NCBI GenBank assembly: GCA_000934455.1
Contig: KN884753.1
Span: forward strand, 12,494-76,493
Length of the DNA: 64,000 nt
Reading direction: 5' to 3'
Source: Apostichopus parvimensis
Taxonomy: Eukaryota > Echinodermata > Holothuroidea > Aspidochirotida > Stichopodidae
The notes under the pieces were generated by a model. The model searched no databases and was not told where the DNA came from. It saw nothing but the letters and a program-made list of their open reading frames with translations. Shown here in pieces: positions 1 to 11,114 of this stretch (position 1 is the first letter of the stretch; each line of letters opens with the position of its first letter). A program made the position numbers and the translations under genes.

Positions 1-1029
1 ATCAGTAGGCTATTAATCCGAATTCGAGTATGCAATAGTTATAGTTACTCAAAAGTTTCCAAACTTTTTCCACCATTGCCCCACTCCTTTATAACCTTCC
101 ACCAGTACAAGACACTTGAATTGATGATAACAGAGACAATGGGGTATGTTTGCGTATTTATTTCTAGTGGATCTACCCCTTCCAGTGGCTTCCACCAGTC
201 ACTAGTAAAGTGTGGACTTTGCATAGAGATATTTATCTAGAATTTTTTCTATCTGGGGCAATCCAGAAATTAATATTTTTAAATCAAGACATAATGCTCA
301 GGTACAATGGTACCTTTCATGGGGTCCAGATTCAAACGCTGTGGCCATAGATGCCTTCAGTTTGGAGTAAAGTGTTTCTTTTATGCTTTTCCTCCATTCA
401 GCTTAATTGACAAATGTCTATACAGAAGGTATAGAGTTGGACCACGCTATAGGGATCATCATTGCTCCAATGTGGACCACACAAACTTGGTTTGTCAAGT
501 TGATGGAACTTTTAATAGTTTTCCCCTTGGTGTTACCAGTATCAGAGGACCTGTTAACCCTACCTCACAGCAAAAAGTCTCACCCCATCTGCAACAAACT
601 ACAACTTTTGACATGTCGCATTTCAGGGAAGCCTTGCGACAGCGAAATGTTTCGAAACGTGCTTCAGAAATCATACTCAGGTCTGCATGGTGACAGAGCA
701 CCAAAAACAATACTCGGTGTATCCATCCAAATGGATATTTTACCGCCGTAAACGGAAAGTTTATCCTTTTCAGTCTTCTGTTCATGAAGTAGTTGAATTA
801 AGTCTGCTAAATATGTTGTCGTCCTTTCTATTGACCCCAGAAGTTGGAGAAAAAAATCGTATGGGAGAACAATTTTATGAAAGCTGTCTTAGAATTTGGT
901 AACCCCAACCGAGATACAAGGGTATTTGAGACGTGTTCATTGTTTTCAACTATCTCAAGAGTTTTGGGGTCAAATGATTCGTTGTCTTGAAATATTTAAC
1001 TTGCATGCAGGCCAGTAACGCTGATTGCT
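1..1029. other. No gene recognised
   Basis: AT-rich sequence with several short overlapping open frames on both strands between 300 and 900. None shows a recognisable domain, signal peptide or consistent splice-bounded exon, so I treat them as chance ORFs. Confidence 0.5.
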
Positions 1030-1120
1030 CTAGCGCCGGGGTGGGCAACCTTTTTGAATGAATGGGCCAGATATAAGGGGTGAAAAATTGACTGGGCCGC
1101 ACCTAACCAACGACCTGCTG
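1030..1120. mobile_element. Possible hAT-type transposon end fragment
   Basis: The stretch reads GGGGTGGGCAACCTTTTTGA followed by GGGCCAGATA and TGGGCCGCAC. This resembles the GGGGTSGGCAACC-type ends with a following GGGCCGC motif seen in many hAT-superfamily elements. No partner inverted repeat or target duplication was located nearby, so it is at best one end of a decayed copy. Confidence 0.35.
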
Positions 1121-1329
1121 TTGATTTCAAACCTTTGATTCCGAGGACTTTCAAGCAATAGGTGTGTGTACTTAATCTGTATTCACAAAAACATAATGGG
1201 AATTAATGGGGATAATAGGCCTACCTGACAGCATCATTAGTGCCGATAAATTCTAAGCAGCTAGCTCGTTTTTTGTGATGATGTAAAATAGATTGATTTA
1301 TTAGGACAATGAAACAACACAGTGTGTAT

Positions 1330-1560
1330 CACTGTAGACCATGAGAGTTGGCGGGAAGACCTAGCGGGGGGGGGGGTTGATTTAAAATTGGTGGCGTATG
1401 TTGTATTTTGATAACCACTGGAAATTGAAAAGTAACAAAAACGACACTGATTGTAGGATAGCCTATGACCTACGTATAATCAGTAGTAATGTAGTTATTG
1501 GTTAAACGACCTGCAGTTTATCGTTATAATATGATATACACGGCAGTTACCAAACACAAG
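1330..1560 (+). repeat. Dispersed repeat, copy 1 (partner at 52925-53145)
   Basis: The segment shares long blocks with 52925-53145: GAGTTGGCGGGAAGACCTA, ATAACCACTGGAAATTGAAA, AGGATAGCCTAT, and GTTATCGTTATAATATGATA-like text near its end. A poly-G run interrupts this copy at about 1367. An imperfect palindrome sits at 1446-1483, at the same relative place as a different palindrome in the partner copy. No protein coding was recognised. Confidence 0.7.
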
Positions 1561-1989
1561 TGCGTCAAATTTGACTACCACACTTTCTTCGAGGTTAAGG
1601 GTGTCAAGGCTTCACTGAAATGCTACTGTGGACTCGATTCGGTTTATACTCATGGACAGATCTATTCTATATACACGTCCAGTGAGCGTACTTCATTAAT
1701 TGCAGCCGGTGATAACCGGCTTCAATGATAGGATTTACTTCTTCATGCATGGCGTTGCTATTTGCACTGGCCTAACTCACGGGTATCTGTGGTTAGTAAT
1801 GCCCCGACAATCGTAACTGTTACCCAGGCAAAAGTAAGCAACTATTCCTGAAAGGAAATACTTATCTGTTTATTGGCACGTGAATACGTTGAAATCTTTA
1901 AAGTTACGTTCTCATGAGTTTGCTATGCAGACTAGTGCTGTATACCAGACGCGTATCCAGGGGGGGGGGCGTTGGGGGCGCGCGCCCCC

Positions 1990-2160
1990 GGGTAAGAAAA
2001 AGAGGAGAGAAACAAAAAGAGAAAAAAGAGGGGAAAAAAGAGGGGGAAAAAAAGGAGGAGGAGAGGAAGGAAGGGAAAAGAAAAAGGAGAAAGAGAGAAA
2101 AAGGAGAAAAGGAGGGAGTAAAAGAAAAACGCCAAGACACTGGGAAGAGAAAGAGGAACA
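1990..2160 (+). repeat. Purine-rich low-complexity tract
   Basis: About 170 bases almost purely of A and G. It yields spurious Lys/Glu/Arg-rich frames on the + strand and Phe/Ser/Leu-rich frames on the - strand, none of which should be read as genes. Confidence 0.85.
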
Positions 2161-2555
2161 GTGACATCATTACAGCGCTGATCCCTATTATATACACAAG
2201 GTAGCCAGTGACGGGTCAAGGATTTCGGAAGGGGCGTGTGCCTCACCCTACCCCTTACACCGACAACTCCATTTTTGACGTTTCCATTTTTCCTCTCTCA
2301 CTCATGATCTATATATACTATATATGGTATAATGGTCTACCATAACGCGTGTGTGCGTATATACGCCTTAAACAATTGTAGAACTGTGCTATGAAACCAA
2401 CTGTGGCTGGTCTCGAACTCGACCGTGTCGTCGGGGAACATGACGCATTTCGGGAAGGGGGCGCCCCCCCCCCCCCCCTTCAGCATATTTTTGTTTATGA
2501 TATTGCTAGTAATTTCAAAATAGAAAGTGCTTCGATGCAACGTACAAGGCCTGGG

Positions 2556-2702
2556 GAAGTGTCATTTCCAGCGATCTGGGAGGCATTTTCGGCCAAAATT
2601 TGCTTGTACGCTACGCGCCAACAAATGGTCCTGGGTAGTGCCATTTCCAGCGATCTGGGAGGCATTTTCGGCCAAAATTTTCTTGTACGCTTCGCGCCAA
2701 CT
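2556..2702 (+). repeat. Tandem pair of a 79-bp unit, third copy at 3651-3745
   Basis: Two nearly identical units begin at about 2556 and 2635. Each carries CATTTCCAGCGATCTGGGAG, then GGCATTTTCGGCCAAAATTT, then CTTGTACGC and GCGCCAAC. A more diverged copy lies at 3651-3716 and is followed by the same GGTGGCGCT / CGCTTAGATA text. The repeats appear to belong to the element spanning 1946-3784. Confidence 0.8.
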
Positions 2703-3784
2703 TATGATGGCGCTACGCTTAGATAATTTGCCTACAGGCTTCGCCCCTCCCTTGGCAAATTCCTCGCTACGCGCCTGTTCGAATGTGTAAAGCAAACAGC
2801 AGTTATCACATCATATCAGTGAGCATGAAAATGGCGTTCCAGGATGAACAGTCTCAAAACTGTCCGACTTGCCCGAAAAAATAACCAAAAATTTTCAACA
2901 TGTTCATGTCAATATCATATAAGCAAGCATCGGTTATTACATCGCATGCCATCGTATACCGTACGGTCCGTGAAAGTTGCGCAGTATACCGCGGGATGCT
3001 AATGTAAACAACGAATTTCAAATGTCTTATCTAGATAGAGAAAAAGCATGGAGGTCCAATTATGTCAAAACTCTCTTTTACATTAGTAATGGCGAATTAG
3101 GGGCTGCAGCCCCCCACCCCCGCCTCCTACGCCTATGTGTGTAGTGTTCGGTTTCGGAAATATCTGCTATTTTTTCATTTCCTTCAACGAAGTTTTATAA
3201 TAGCCGTTATAAGAGGTTTTAATATTTGTACACCAATAAATTAAGTGTGTCTGAATTTTCGAAAATTTCTGACCAAAATTCTTCATCACACTTCCCTCTA
3301 CTCGTGCAATTTTGACCGGTCTGTTAGGGGTTGAAGGAGGTTTTTCTATATTGGTTGTCCATAGATGAAATTTTGTGCAACATTATGGCTATGTTTTGAA
3401 GGGAGATTATTCACGAGAATGTGAATTTTCAAATTCTGAACAAATAATGGGCTTAAAACCTTGAAAAGTGGGGCTGACGGATATTGTGGGCCGCGACGTA
3501 GAATCACCTACAAAAGCAATGATCCACAGGATGAGGTCGAACATGATATGTGACTGGTGACAATCTTCAAAAAGGTTATGGATGGAAAAAAACTATTGGG
3601 AAATACTTGGTTCTGAAGTGTACATCTGGTTGGTCATTTTCAAGCCCGAGAAGTACCATTTCCGATGATCTGGGTGGTATCAAAACCAGAAATTTTCTTG
3701 TACGTTGCGCGCCAACCGATGGTGGCGCTCCGCTTAGATAGTAATTCGCGCCCCCCGGGTTAGAAAATCCTGGATACGCCCCTG

Positions 3785-6039
3785 TATACATGTGACTCCC
3801 TATAGCGCAGAGTGCAGTACTGAGGCACCGCAAAGTTACGTTAACACGTTAACTTTTACATAACTTTTGAGCCGCAGCTCAAAGATAATACACAGCAGGA
3901 ACGTAGTCAAGGCAAGGGTTATATACACGTGTAACCCGTGGTTCGTCCGCCCTCTATTCAGGTTAGAGTAAAAGCCCTAACGCAGAAGAAATAAAGACAC
4001 AAAACCCAAGTTATTTAATTGTCCCAATACGAACTGATTTAATATCGGGCGGATGGACTTTTGGTACTTGATATGTGCACTGTATTAATATTCAGATTGC
4101 TGATTACAGGTCAAAGAGTAAGCAAATAAATCCAGTGGATTAGCCTATCCGGAGTTTTGTAGCCGCATGCATTCTGGAGTACCTGAGTTTTAATCCAACC
4201 ATTCATTATAGTGATACTGGACATCTATATTCGACGCCATTTAAACAGTTTTAATTTTTAATTATGCACAGATACCTTTTACGCACAGATAGACATAGCA
4301 TAAACACAATAAATCACGCCCAGTAGGCCTAATATTAAATGCGGAATCACTGCTTTACAAACTGCGTTTCACTTTACGAAAGACAAATTATCAGAGCACC
4401 GTGCCATTTCTTATTGAAGACTACACATAACATATACGTACGGTAATATAAATTGGAAACTGAATCATTCGGATTATTTCGTATTAGAACTGCTTTCGGT
4501 TTTGACGAGTTCGGATAAGTGAAGTTTTACTGAGTGTATATAATAATCAATTGAAGTCAACTATTTGCCTACATCACCCATTGCAACTTGTATATATCAT
4601 AACTACCACCAGTTGCGTAAATGTAAATTACGTCAAACTAATTTCAGACATATGCATGCTATTATTTATGTAGGTCTACTAACAATTTTTTCAAAATTGT
4701 CTATAAATACAAGTCGGCCAATATTAAATGCTTTTCCTTTGTTCGTGTTTTCTTGACGAAAAATAAATTCTGAAGCGAAACTGCAAAAAAGCAATTAACG
4801 GATGTTAACGACTAACTGAACGATTAGTGATTGAAAAATTGTGTTTCTGTTTCTATTGGCTACTTTCACAATGCAATTTAAGCAGTTTTTTTTCAACTAG
4901 TTATGAGAAACTATGATAGCCTAATCTATAATGTTATGGCAGCTTCGTGTAACTCATCCTCAAAGATTTGTTAACTTTTCTTTTATCACTCCAAATCGGC
5001 GTTAGCAAAATCAACTATATGAGTTCCTTTGTGTAAAATGGATAGTGACGACTAGAACTGTCTATGAGTTATGGAATCGAAAGACCATTTTCATGCTTTC
5101 TCACTTCATGTCCTGCGTTCGTTTCTTGCTTCATGTATGTCGTTGATTTAGTTTCAGTGATAGTAAAGTTTCCCAAAAACCACAATGTTCTCGATCCTCA
5201 GTGTACACTGCAATGGCCGGGCTGTCGCAGTGATCTGAATTTCAAACTAATTTCTATCATGATATTTACCACTTCACCCATCTTCAACTACATGAGTTGG
5301 ACGCCTGTGAGAAAATGTAAATTAGTAAATTATTGTGTTTGTTTTGTGGGTATTTGTACGAACAGCTAGTGCCTGGCATATACCATTGTAATGTATGCAA
5401 AATACGCAACTGAAGCTGTTGTTAATTTCTTGTAGTGATTTATATCATAGTATAAATAATAATATTATAAAATCTATGATTTTAGTTCGTATATGATGAT
5501 AATGACATTAGTGATGATGGTTCTGATGATGACGTCGAAGACATAGCAATCAGCATAATGACACTATATATTTTATTTTGCTCAACTCGAAATCAGTTCA
5601 TTGTACCTTTTAACGTTATCTAAATGTCATTTTGTGGATTTGATAGGAGCAGCATAGCCCTTCATTCCCTTTTTCCTTCTTTTTTGACATATTTTCTTAA
5701 CTATTCAGAATATTCACGTTGTTCTGAGAATCTCCCCCCGCCCCCACCCACCCATGTTTAAAAGTATCGCTGCAGACTGTATCAGCAAAAAAAGAAAAAG
5801 GGAAAAACCACTGTGAATAGATTCAGTGCATTTAATCTTAAAGTCAAGAACTTTCGCTTTCGCTTCGGTAATTAGATCAACACGGGAAGACTACTCAAAG
5901 CGATACAACGATTTCAATAACAGACTTCGAGACCCTTTGTGACAAACATATGAGGCTGATCTTATATCAACTACCAAATTTCGAATCGTTTACTTACTAT
6001 TGACCGTGATTTATTTTATCTCGCGAAATTGGCAGTACT
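3785..6039. other. AT-rich intergenic sequence
   Basis: I see no coding exon, structured RNA or transposon end in this stretch. It is generally AT-rich with a C-rich run near 5737. The open frame at 5064-5369 has no recognisable features. Confidence 0.5.
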
Positions 6040-6082
6040 ATGCTGATTGTGATTGTTGCATCTGCTTTGATAACTGTCACAG
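6040..6082 (+). CDS. Leader exon of an Ig-superfamily receptor gene
   Basis: This short exon starts with ATG and encodes MLIVIVASALITVT plus the first base of a Gly codon. It looks like a classic signal-peptide exon with a hydrophobic core rich in V, I, A and L. It ends in ACAG followed by the donor GTAAAC, in phase 1. The next splice acceptor (TTTTCAG, ending at 6176) opens a phase-1 V-type Ig exon, so the two join in frame to give the mature start near GCSANIC. The product is therefore predicted to enter the secretory pathway. The ATG was chosen because it is the only one giving a hydrophobic leader in the correct phase. Confidence 0.65.
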
Positions 6083-6176
6083 GTAAACATTTGTTGGTAA
6101 CATCGTCCTAAATTTGATATATTTTTACCATGTCCCTTTCTGTCTTAACGTTCATTTAACTAAATTTTGTTTTCAG

Positions 6177-6467
6177 GATGTTCAGCCAACATCTGCCTTA
6201 ACACGCCGATGAAAATTGCCAGCGTCGGCGATCATGTACAACTTGATTGTAATACATCAAATACAAACGCCAAGTCTTGGAGGAAAGATAAAACCATTTT
6301 ACTCTTTGTGGAGACAACGGTGATGAGAGAAGATGAATTTGGTGATATTGAGTTGATCGAGGATAGTTACTCAATTCGAATTTTTCTTGATGACCTAAAA
6401 TATGAAGGTGTTTATTCGTGTTCAGAAAACGGATCAGTCATACAAACGTATTGTTTACAGTTTGCAG
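6177..6467 (+). CDS. V-type immunoglobulin domain exon
   Basis: This is a complete Ig domain in one exon, bounded by acceptor TTTTCAG and donor GCAG|GTACGG, both phase 1. Visible V-set/I-set landmarks are the B-strand Cys in HVQLDC, a Trp in SWRKDK, a run of charged and hydrophobic strands (SYSIRIFLDDL), and the F-strand YEGVYSC. It follows the leader exon at 6040-6082. No further Ig, transmembrane or cytoplasmic exon was recognised downstream on this strand before the satellite and LINE. The gene may continue far to the right, encode a small secreted protein, or be interrupted. The ORF runs past the donor for about 90 codons, but that tail enters a dispersed hairpin repeat and is probably intron. 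Confidence 0.7.
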
Positions 6468-6489
6468 GTACGGTTCTTGATTCATGTAT

Positions 6490-6562
6490 GTGTAAAAGTA
6501 AGAGGGCCTGGCGTTTCGATCCTAGCAGGGTCTTCGATACGTCAGGCCCTCTTACTTTTTAC
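6490..6562 (-). repeat. Long hairpin, related to the 14.5-kb repeat; possible Penelope/hammerhead-type motif
   Basis: Two near-perfect 24-25-base arms (TGTAAAAGTAAGAGGGCCTG and its complement) enclose a loop of about 25 bases. On the - strand the loop and inner arms read GAAGACCCTGCTAGGATCGA then AACGCC. The same motif in linear form is at 14512-14575 on the - strand (GAAGAAGATCCTGCTAGG, then TTGAAACG). The order GAAGA, short stem-loop, GAAAC resembles the core of hammerhead ribozyme motifs known from Penelope-like retroelements. The family assignment is tentative. Flanking similarity to the 14.5-kb copy continues to about 6617. Confidence 0.5.
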
Positions 6563-6617
6563 AAATTCTACTCAGGCTCTTTAGTGGATATTATAAGCAG
6601 TTTGCTAACAGTTTTGT

Positions 6618-7040
6618 TTTATTTTGATTCATGTATGTTAGTACCATTGCTGCCACAGGCATCCTTATTGAGAGAAAAAAATGTCCTGCCTGTAAGGTTA
6701 AGAGTTGTTGACACTTGGGAAACTCGATCCTGATCTTGATAATGGTAAACATGACACGCGGTTTTACTTTTTGCCCAGTCAAGCGGTCTAAAATATTAAA
6801 TGGCTACAGAAATCTTAGACGGAATCGTTAAAGCTCAGTCCAAATTGAGTGTTCTGGCATTGTTGAAGTAGTAATATTGCTTATTTAAGTCAACGATCAA
6901 AACTGAAACGGATGGTAAGGTTACCCTTACCGGTATAAGATTAAGAATTAAATTAGACATAGATTGGAGAATGACGTGGTAAATGTAATTTCAGTAAATA
7001 TGGATAAATATTTACCACTTCTAACGAGAAAACAATTTCA
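6618..7040. other. No gene recognised
   Basis: Sequence between the hairpin repeat and the 370-bp satellite. It is AT-rich and shows no exon, RNA gene or transposon end that I can support. Confidence 0.5.
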
Positions 7041-8152
7041 TAATTTTACGTTCACACGTGTTCATTGAATAATTTAATAATTAATGGCCAATTTTACACT
7101 CTAATATGATTATCAAAATTAACTTCCTTCATACAAATAGTAGGTATACCTTTTGAAAAATATGCTTACATAAATACTTCAATATTTGGGTTGTTACGGT
7201 ACCTACTTCGTTGGAACTTTATCAAATATCTTATATTTTTCGTAAAAAAATATTAAGACAAGGTAAAATCTGCAAAACAATTTCACGACCATAACCATTT
7301 TTTCTCTAAACAATATATAAAGTTATCGCTAAAACCGTACGAAACCCGTTGATAGCTGACTGCAAACATGGTTCACAGAAGTCAGTTGGTTTTAAAAAGG
7401 TACAACCGTATAATTTTACGTTCACACGTGTTCATTGAATAATTTATGGCCAATATTAAATTCTAATATGATTATCAAAATTAACTTCCTTCATACAAAT
7501 AGTCTAGGTATACCTGCATTTGAAAATATGCTTACATAAATATCTCAATATTTGGGTTGTTACGGTACCTACTTACGTTGGAACTTTATCAAATATCTTA
7601 TTTTTTTCGTAAAAAAATATTAAGACAAGGTAAAATCTGCAAAACAATTTCACGACCATAACCATTTTTTCTTTAAACAATATATAAAGTTATCGTTAAA
7701 ACCGTAAGAAACCTGTTGATAGCTGACTGCATACATTGTTCGTAGAAGTCAGTTGGTTTTAAAAAGGTACAACCGTATAATTTTACGTTCACACGTGTTC
7801 ATTGAATAATTGAATAATTAATGGCCAATATTAAATTCTAATAAGATTATCAAGATTATCTTCCTTAATACAAATAGAAGGTATACCAGCATTGGAAAAA
7901 TATGCTTACATAAATATCTCAATATCTGGGTTGTTGAGGTACCTACTTACGTTGGAACTTTATCAAATATCTTATTTTTTCGTAAAAAAAAATATTAAGA
8001 CAAGGTAAAATCTGCAAAACAATTTCACGACCATAACCATTTTTTCTCTAAACAATATATATAGTTATCGCTAAAACCATACGAAACCTGTTGATAGCTG
8101 ACTGCAAACATGGTTCAAAGAAGTCAGTTGGTTTTAAAAAGGTACAACCGTA
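7041..8152 (+). repeat. Tandem satellite, three units of about 370 bp
   Basis: Units start at 7041, 7411 and 7778, each with TAATTTTACGTTCACACGTG, and are 370, 367 and 375 bp long. Shared internal blocks include TTAACTTCCTTCATACAAAT, TTGGGTTGTTACGGTACC and CAATTTCACGACCATAACCA. The array ends at 8153, where the next unit start is cut short after TAATTTTG. The units are highly similar, with small indels, which suggests recent amplification or homogenisation. No coding was seen. Confidence 0.9.
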
Positions 8153-8787
8153 TAATTTTGTATATATCAATTTGAATACGGGCCAAAAATTGTGTCTTTC
8201 ATAATTAATCATTTGACAGCCTGGGGGTAACTGCATTACAGGTGATTGCATTATATGCCTCTTTGTTACGAAATCACCTTATTTCAATATACTTACAAAT
8301 CAATATTGAATCCGTCACCAGTACGTTCACAAACCCAAGAACTTGAATCAACATGAACCGTATTCCAAGTTGTTCATAAACCGTACCTTATCTTTGCCTG
8401 GTGTCCTCGAATAGTCACCATTTATTCCTTGTATTCCGCTATAGTATAGTATTCCAAGACGAGCAACATTTATTAAAATAGTACATTTATTGCCAACATT
8501 CTGCAGATCAGTTTGCAAAATTATTTAAAAGTGAAACTTTTTTTTCAAATTATAGTAAATGTTACTTCTGTATATAATTATTGCTCCTCTTGAAGAAAAC
8601 GGAGAGATCTATAGGCAATCAATCATTAAGTCAAGATTCAGAATGATATAGCTCAGACCTTATTTCAAGAATTTCAAAGTTAGTGGCCAATTTCAAAACT
8701 GGATCTTGACCTGAATGATAACATCGGGAGGGGAATAACTTGAAATACCTGATCTGAGCCGGTGCAGGCATGTAGTAAATCCACGGC
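8153..8787. other. No gene recognised
   Basis: AT-rich spacer between the satellite and the LINE insertion. It contains no exon, RNA or transposon end that I can identify. Confidence 0.5.
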
Positions 8788-8797
8788 AAGGGGAGTG
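8788..8797. repeat. Left target-site duplication of the LINE
   Basis: AAGGGGAGTG occurs here and again at 14237-14246, immediately after the A-rich 3' tail of the LINE. The intervening element is therefore a single 5'-truncated insertion. Confidence 0.65.
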
Positions 8798-8810
8798 TGT
8801 TTTTTAATAC

Positions 8811-9295
8811 ATGTTAGAAAATCGATCACGTCGTAAGAACTTGATTTTCTACGGTATTCCGGAAGCAGTTGAATTAAGAGAACGCCGGTCTTCTGAGCGC
8901 TTGATTACAAAGGAAATTGTAAAGTATTTGATGGGATTGGAGGTCAATGAAAAGATATCGAAAGGGCTCGTAGAATACCAAGAGGTCCAGTGATCGGGAA
9001 CATCAAGTCCAGACCGATCCAGGTGTGTTTTAGTCGTTATTCTGACCGTGATGAGATTTTGCATTCAGCCAAGCTTTTGAAGGGGAAAACTTACAGAGGA
9101 AATAAAATCTTTATCACGGATGATGTGACCCCAACAGTGCGAGAGGCAAGAAAGCGACTGCGTCAAAGCCTAGAGGTTTTTAAAAATAGACCAGGGGTAA
9201 AATATGCTTTTATCCCATGGACTGTCCCAGCTTCGCTAATTGTTGTAAAGGAAGATGGTACTCGACAGAAACTTCTTCATGTTGATTTAAATCTG
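8811..9295 (+). pseudogene. LINE ORF1 remnant (L1-type RNA-binding protein)
   Basis: Two adjoining frames together read like L1-family ORF1p. The first begins NRSRRKNLIFYGIPEAVE, the start of the RRM. The second carries RPIQVCFSRYSDRDEILHSA and KGKTYRGNKIFITDDVTPTV, then REARKRLRQSLEVF and AFIPWTVPASLIV, matching the end of the RRM and the C-terminal domain. ORF1p binds RNA and trimerises through an upstream coiled coil, which is absent here because the copy is 5'-truncated. A frame change falls near 8990. Coding gives way to T-rich sequence after 9300. Confidence 0.75.
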
Positions 9296-9802
9296 TTTTG
9301 TGGAGTTTATTATGGAGATCAATGTTATTTTCAAGCTCATCATTATAGATATCATTTTGGATATTATTTTGTATGTTTATTGAGTTTACGCAGTGAGATT
9401 GATATTTGGGTTTTTAATCATGGATTGGAACAATACTATAATGTCTATTCTGTATTTTATTATGGACTTTATCATGGAATTAATCATGAAACGTATTATG
9501 GATAATACTTCTTTTCAGGAGCATTGCTTTGAAATTTTTGAGGATTATTATTAAACAAAAGAATTTGAGATAGACGATGTGGAAAACAGGAGCTGTGGTG
9601 AGAAATCTTTGCTTTTGTTCTATGTCGTTTACGTTTTGTGTGGGTTATTGTAATTTATATGTTTGTTTTATTTTTCAAAAATAACTCTCAATATATTGAC
9701 ATTAAAGTATAACATCAATGTGTTATGGCAAATAGGTAATGAGAAAAAAAAATTGTATTACATGCAATGGTTAGCTTTGATTTTGATATTCTTACCCTAA
9801 AT

Positions 9803-10592
9803 GGCGGGTGAAATTATATTATCGTCTTTGAATTGCCGTGGGTTACGCGCCACTAATAAGAGGAGTGATGTTTTGATTTTCTTAAAAATAAAAAGAACCA
9901 TATTTATTGTTTGGAAGATAATCATTGGGATCTGGGTATTATTGACACTATAAAAAAGGATTGGGATGTGGATTGTTATATTGCACCTGGTGTACAAATA
10001 ACGCTAGAGGTGTTGCGATTTTTTTAAATAATGATTTCGATTATAAAATCGAGCGAATTCAGCTATCGGCAAAAGGTAATTATATTGCTATGATTTTGAA
10101 TATGGGCTGTTATAATATCACGTTTATTGTAATCTACGGTCCCAATGCCGACACTCCATCCTTATTTATTTATAATTTGCATGATATTATCGAGGACTGA
10201 TATTATCTGTATACAGATCATTGTATTATTGTAGGATTGGAATGTTACACTTAATCAAAGTATGGACACATTTAATTATCAACATATTAATAATCCTTTG
10301 TCTAAACAAGTGATTTTAGATCTTATGGATAATTATGATTTAGTAGATGTGTGGCGGGTTTATCATCCAATTGAACGGAAGTTTACTTGGTGTCAGAAGA
10401 ATCCGTTTAAGCAAGTTCGTTTAGATTTTCTTCTTCTTCTGGGTTAATGAATATTGTAGTAAACTCTTCTATTTTATATGGATATAGGTCTGATCACTCT
10501 TTAATTAGCACTACGTTTAATTTTTGTGATATCAAGATAGGGAGAGGGTATTGGAAATTTAACAATTCACTACTTGATGATGAACAATTTGT
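9803..10592 (+). pseudogene. LINE ORF2 endonuclease domain remnant (APE type)
   Basis: The region opens with MAGEIILSSLNCRGLRATNK, a typical start of an APE-like endonuclease. Further pieces are ARGVAIFLNNDFDY, ITFIVIYGPNADTPSLF, a DWN-like motif at about 10240, FTWCQKNPFKQVRLDFLL and YRSDHSLI. These correspond to the catalytic N, Y/P, D-N and SDH blocks of the family, which nick target DNA to prime reverse transcription. The pieces lie in different frames because of indels, so no active enzyme is encoded. Confidence 0.8.
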
Positions 10593-10596
10593 TTGT

Positions 10597-11114
10597 ATGA
10601 TTACCACTGGCGGATCCAGGGCCTTTTTTGGGAGGGGCCAAAGTGGCGTTAGAGTGATATTGGGGATGGGTTTAAGGGGAGGGGGTGCCCCCTCCCCTTT
10701 GGAAAATTTTCTATTGCTGAATGCCCTCAGATGCAATTTGGTGCGACAAAAGTGTACGATGGTGATGTTAATTTACTTCTAAAAAAATGTTTCCCAGGTG
10801 TAATTTTCTAAAATATTTATAAAACAAAGTTGGGATCATCTTTCTCAAGAAATTTTATTTTTCATAGTTTATCAATTTCTTACAACCAGCCTGTAACTGC
10901 AAAATGGTGATAAACTGTAAATCCTCACGCCCATACATTTAATTTTAAACCAGAAAACGAAAAGGTTTAGACTAGTCTACCACTGCTATTCCTCTCGATT
11001 TTTTAAATTTCCAATCCTATGATTTAGCGGATGTTCGGAAACACTTTTTGGCTCACCTTTGGGGGGGGGCATGGCCCCCGTTGGCCCCCCCTTGGATCCG
11101 CCAGTGATGATAAC
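10597..11114. repeat. 8-bp target duplication flanking the nested MITE
   Basis: ATGATTAC at 10597-10604 and ATGATAAC at 11107-11114 flank the insertion and differ at one base. An 8-bp duplication is the hallmark of hAT-superfamily insertion. Removing the insertion with one copy of the duplication leaves the LINE reading FVCMITDTIRD continuous, so this is the true empty-site junction. Confidence 0.85.
10605..11106. mobile_element. hAT-type MITE (502 bp) nested in the LINE
   Basis: The ends are CACTGGCGGATCCAGGG and, on the opposite strand, CACTGGCGGATCCAAGGG. They form a terminal inverted repeat that continues into G-rich subterminal sequence. It is flanked by an 8-bp duplication and carries no transposase, so it is non-autonomous. 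Its insertion postdates the LINE. A decayed related end may be present near 2211 (CAGTGACGGGTCAAGGATTT). Confidence 0.85.

Larger units (their letters stand above)
1946..3784. mobile_element. Candidate non-autonomous DNA element with GCGTATCCAGG ends
   Basis: The left end reads CAGACGCGTATCCAGG and the right end, on the opposite strand, CAGGGGCGTATCCAGG. This gives a 16-bp imperfect terminal inverted repeat, and both ends then run into G-rich then GC-rich text. TATAC lies directly outside both ends (1941-1945 and 3785-3789) and may be a 5-bp target duplication. The interior holds a purine-only tract, a poly-C run and three copies of a 65-bp unit, but no transposase. It could instead be two half elements. 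Confidence 0.4.

Noticed and set aside
307-902. Overlapping ORFs of 70-130 codons at the left end
   Set aside because: Three overlapping frames on both strands, with no domain, conserved motif or consistent splice sites.
1880-2246. Lys/Glu/Arg-rich and Phe/Leu/Ser-rich open frames on both strands
   Set aside because: They are translations of a purine-only low-complexity tract and carry no domain.
6468-6733. Continuation of the V-type Ig ORF past the donor
   Set aside because: It runs into a dispersed hairpin repeat, and the phase-1 donor GCAG|GTACGG at the end of the Ig domain is the natural exon end.
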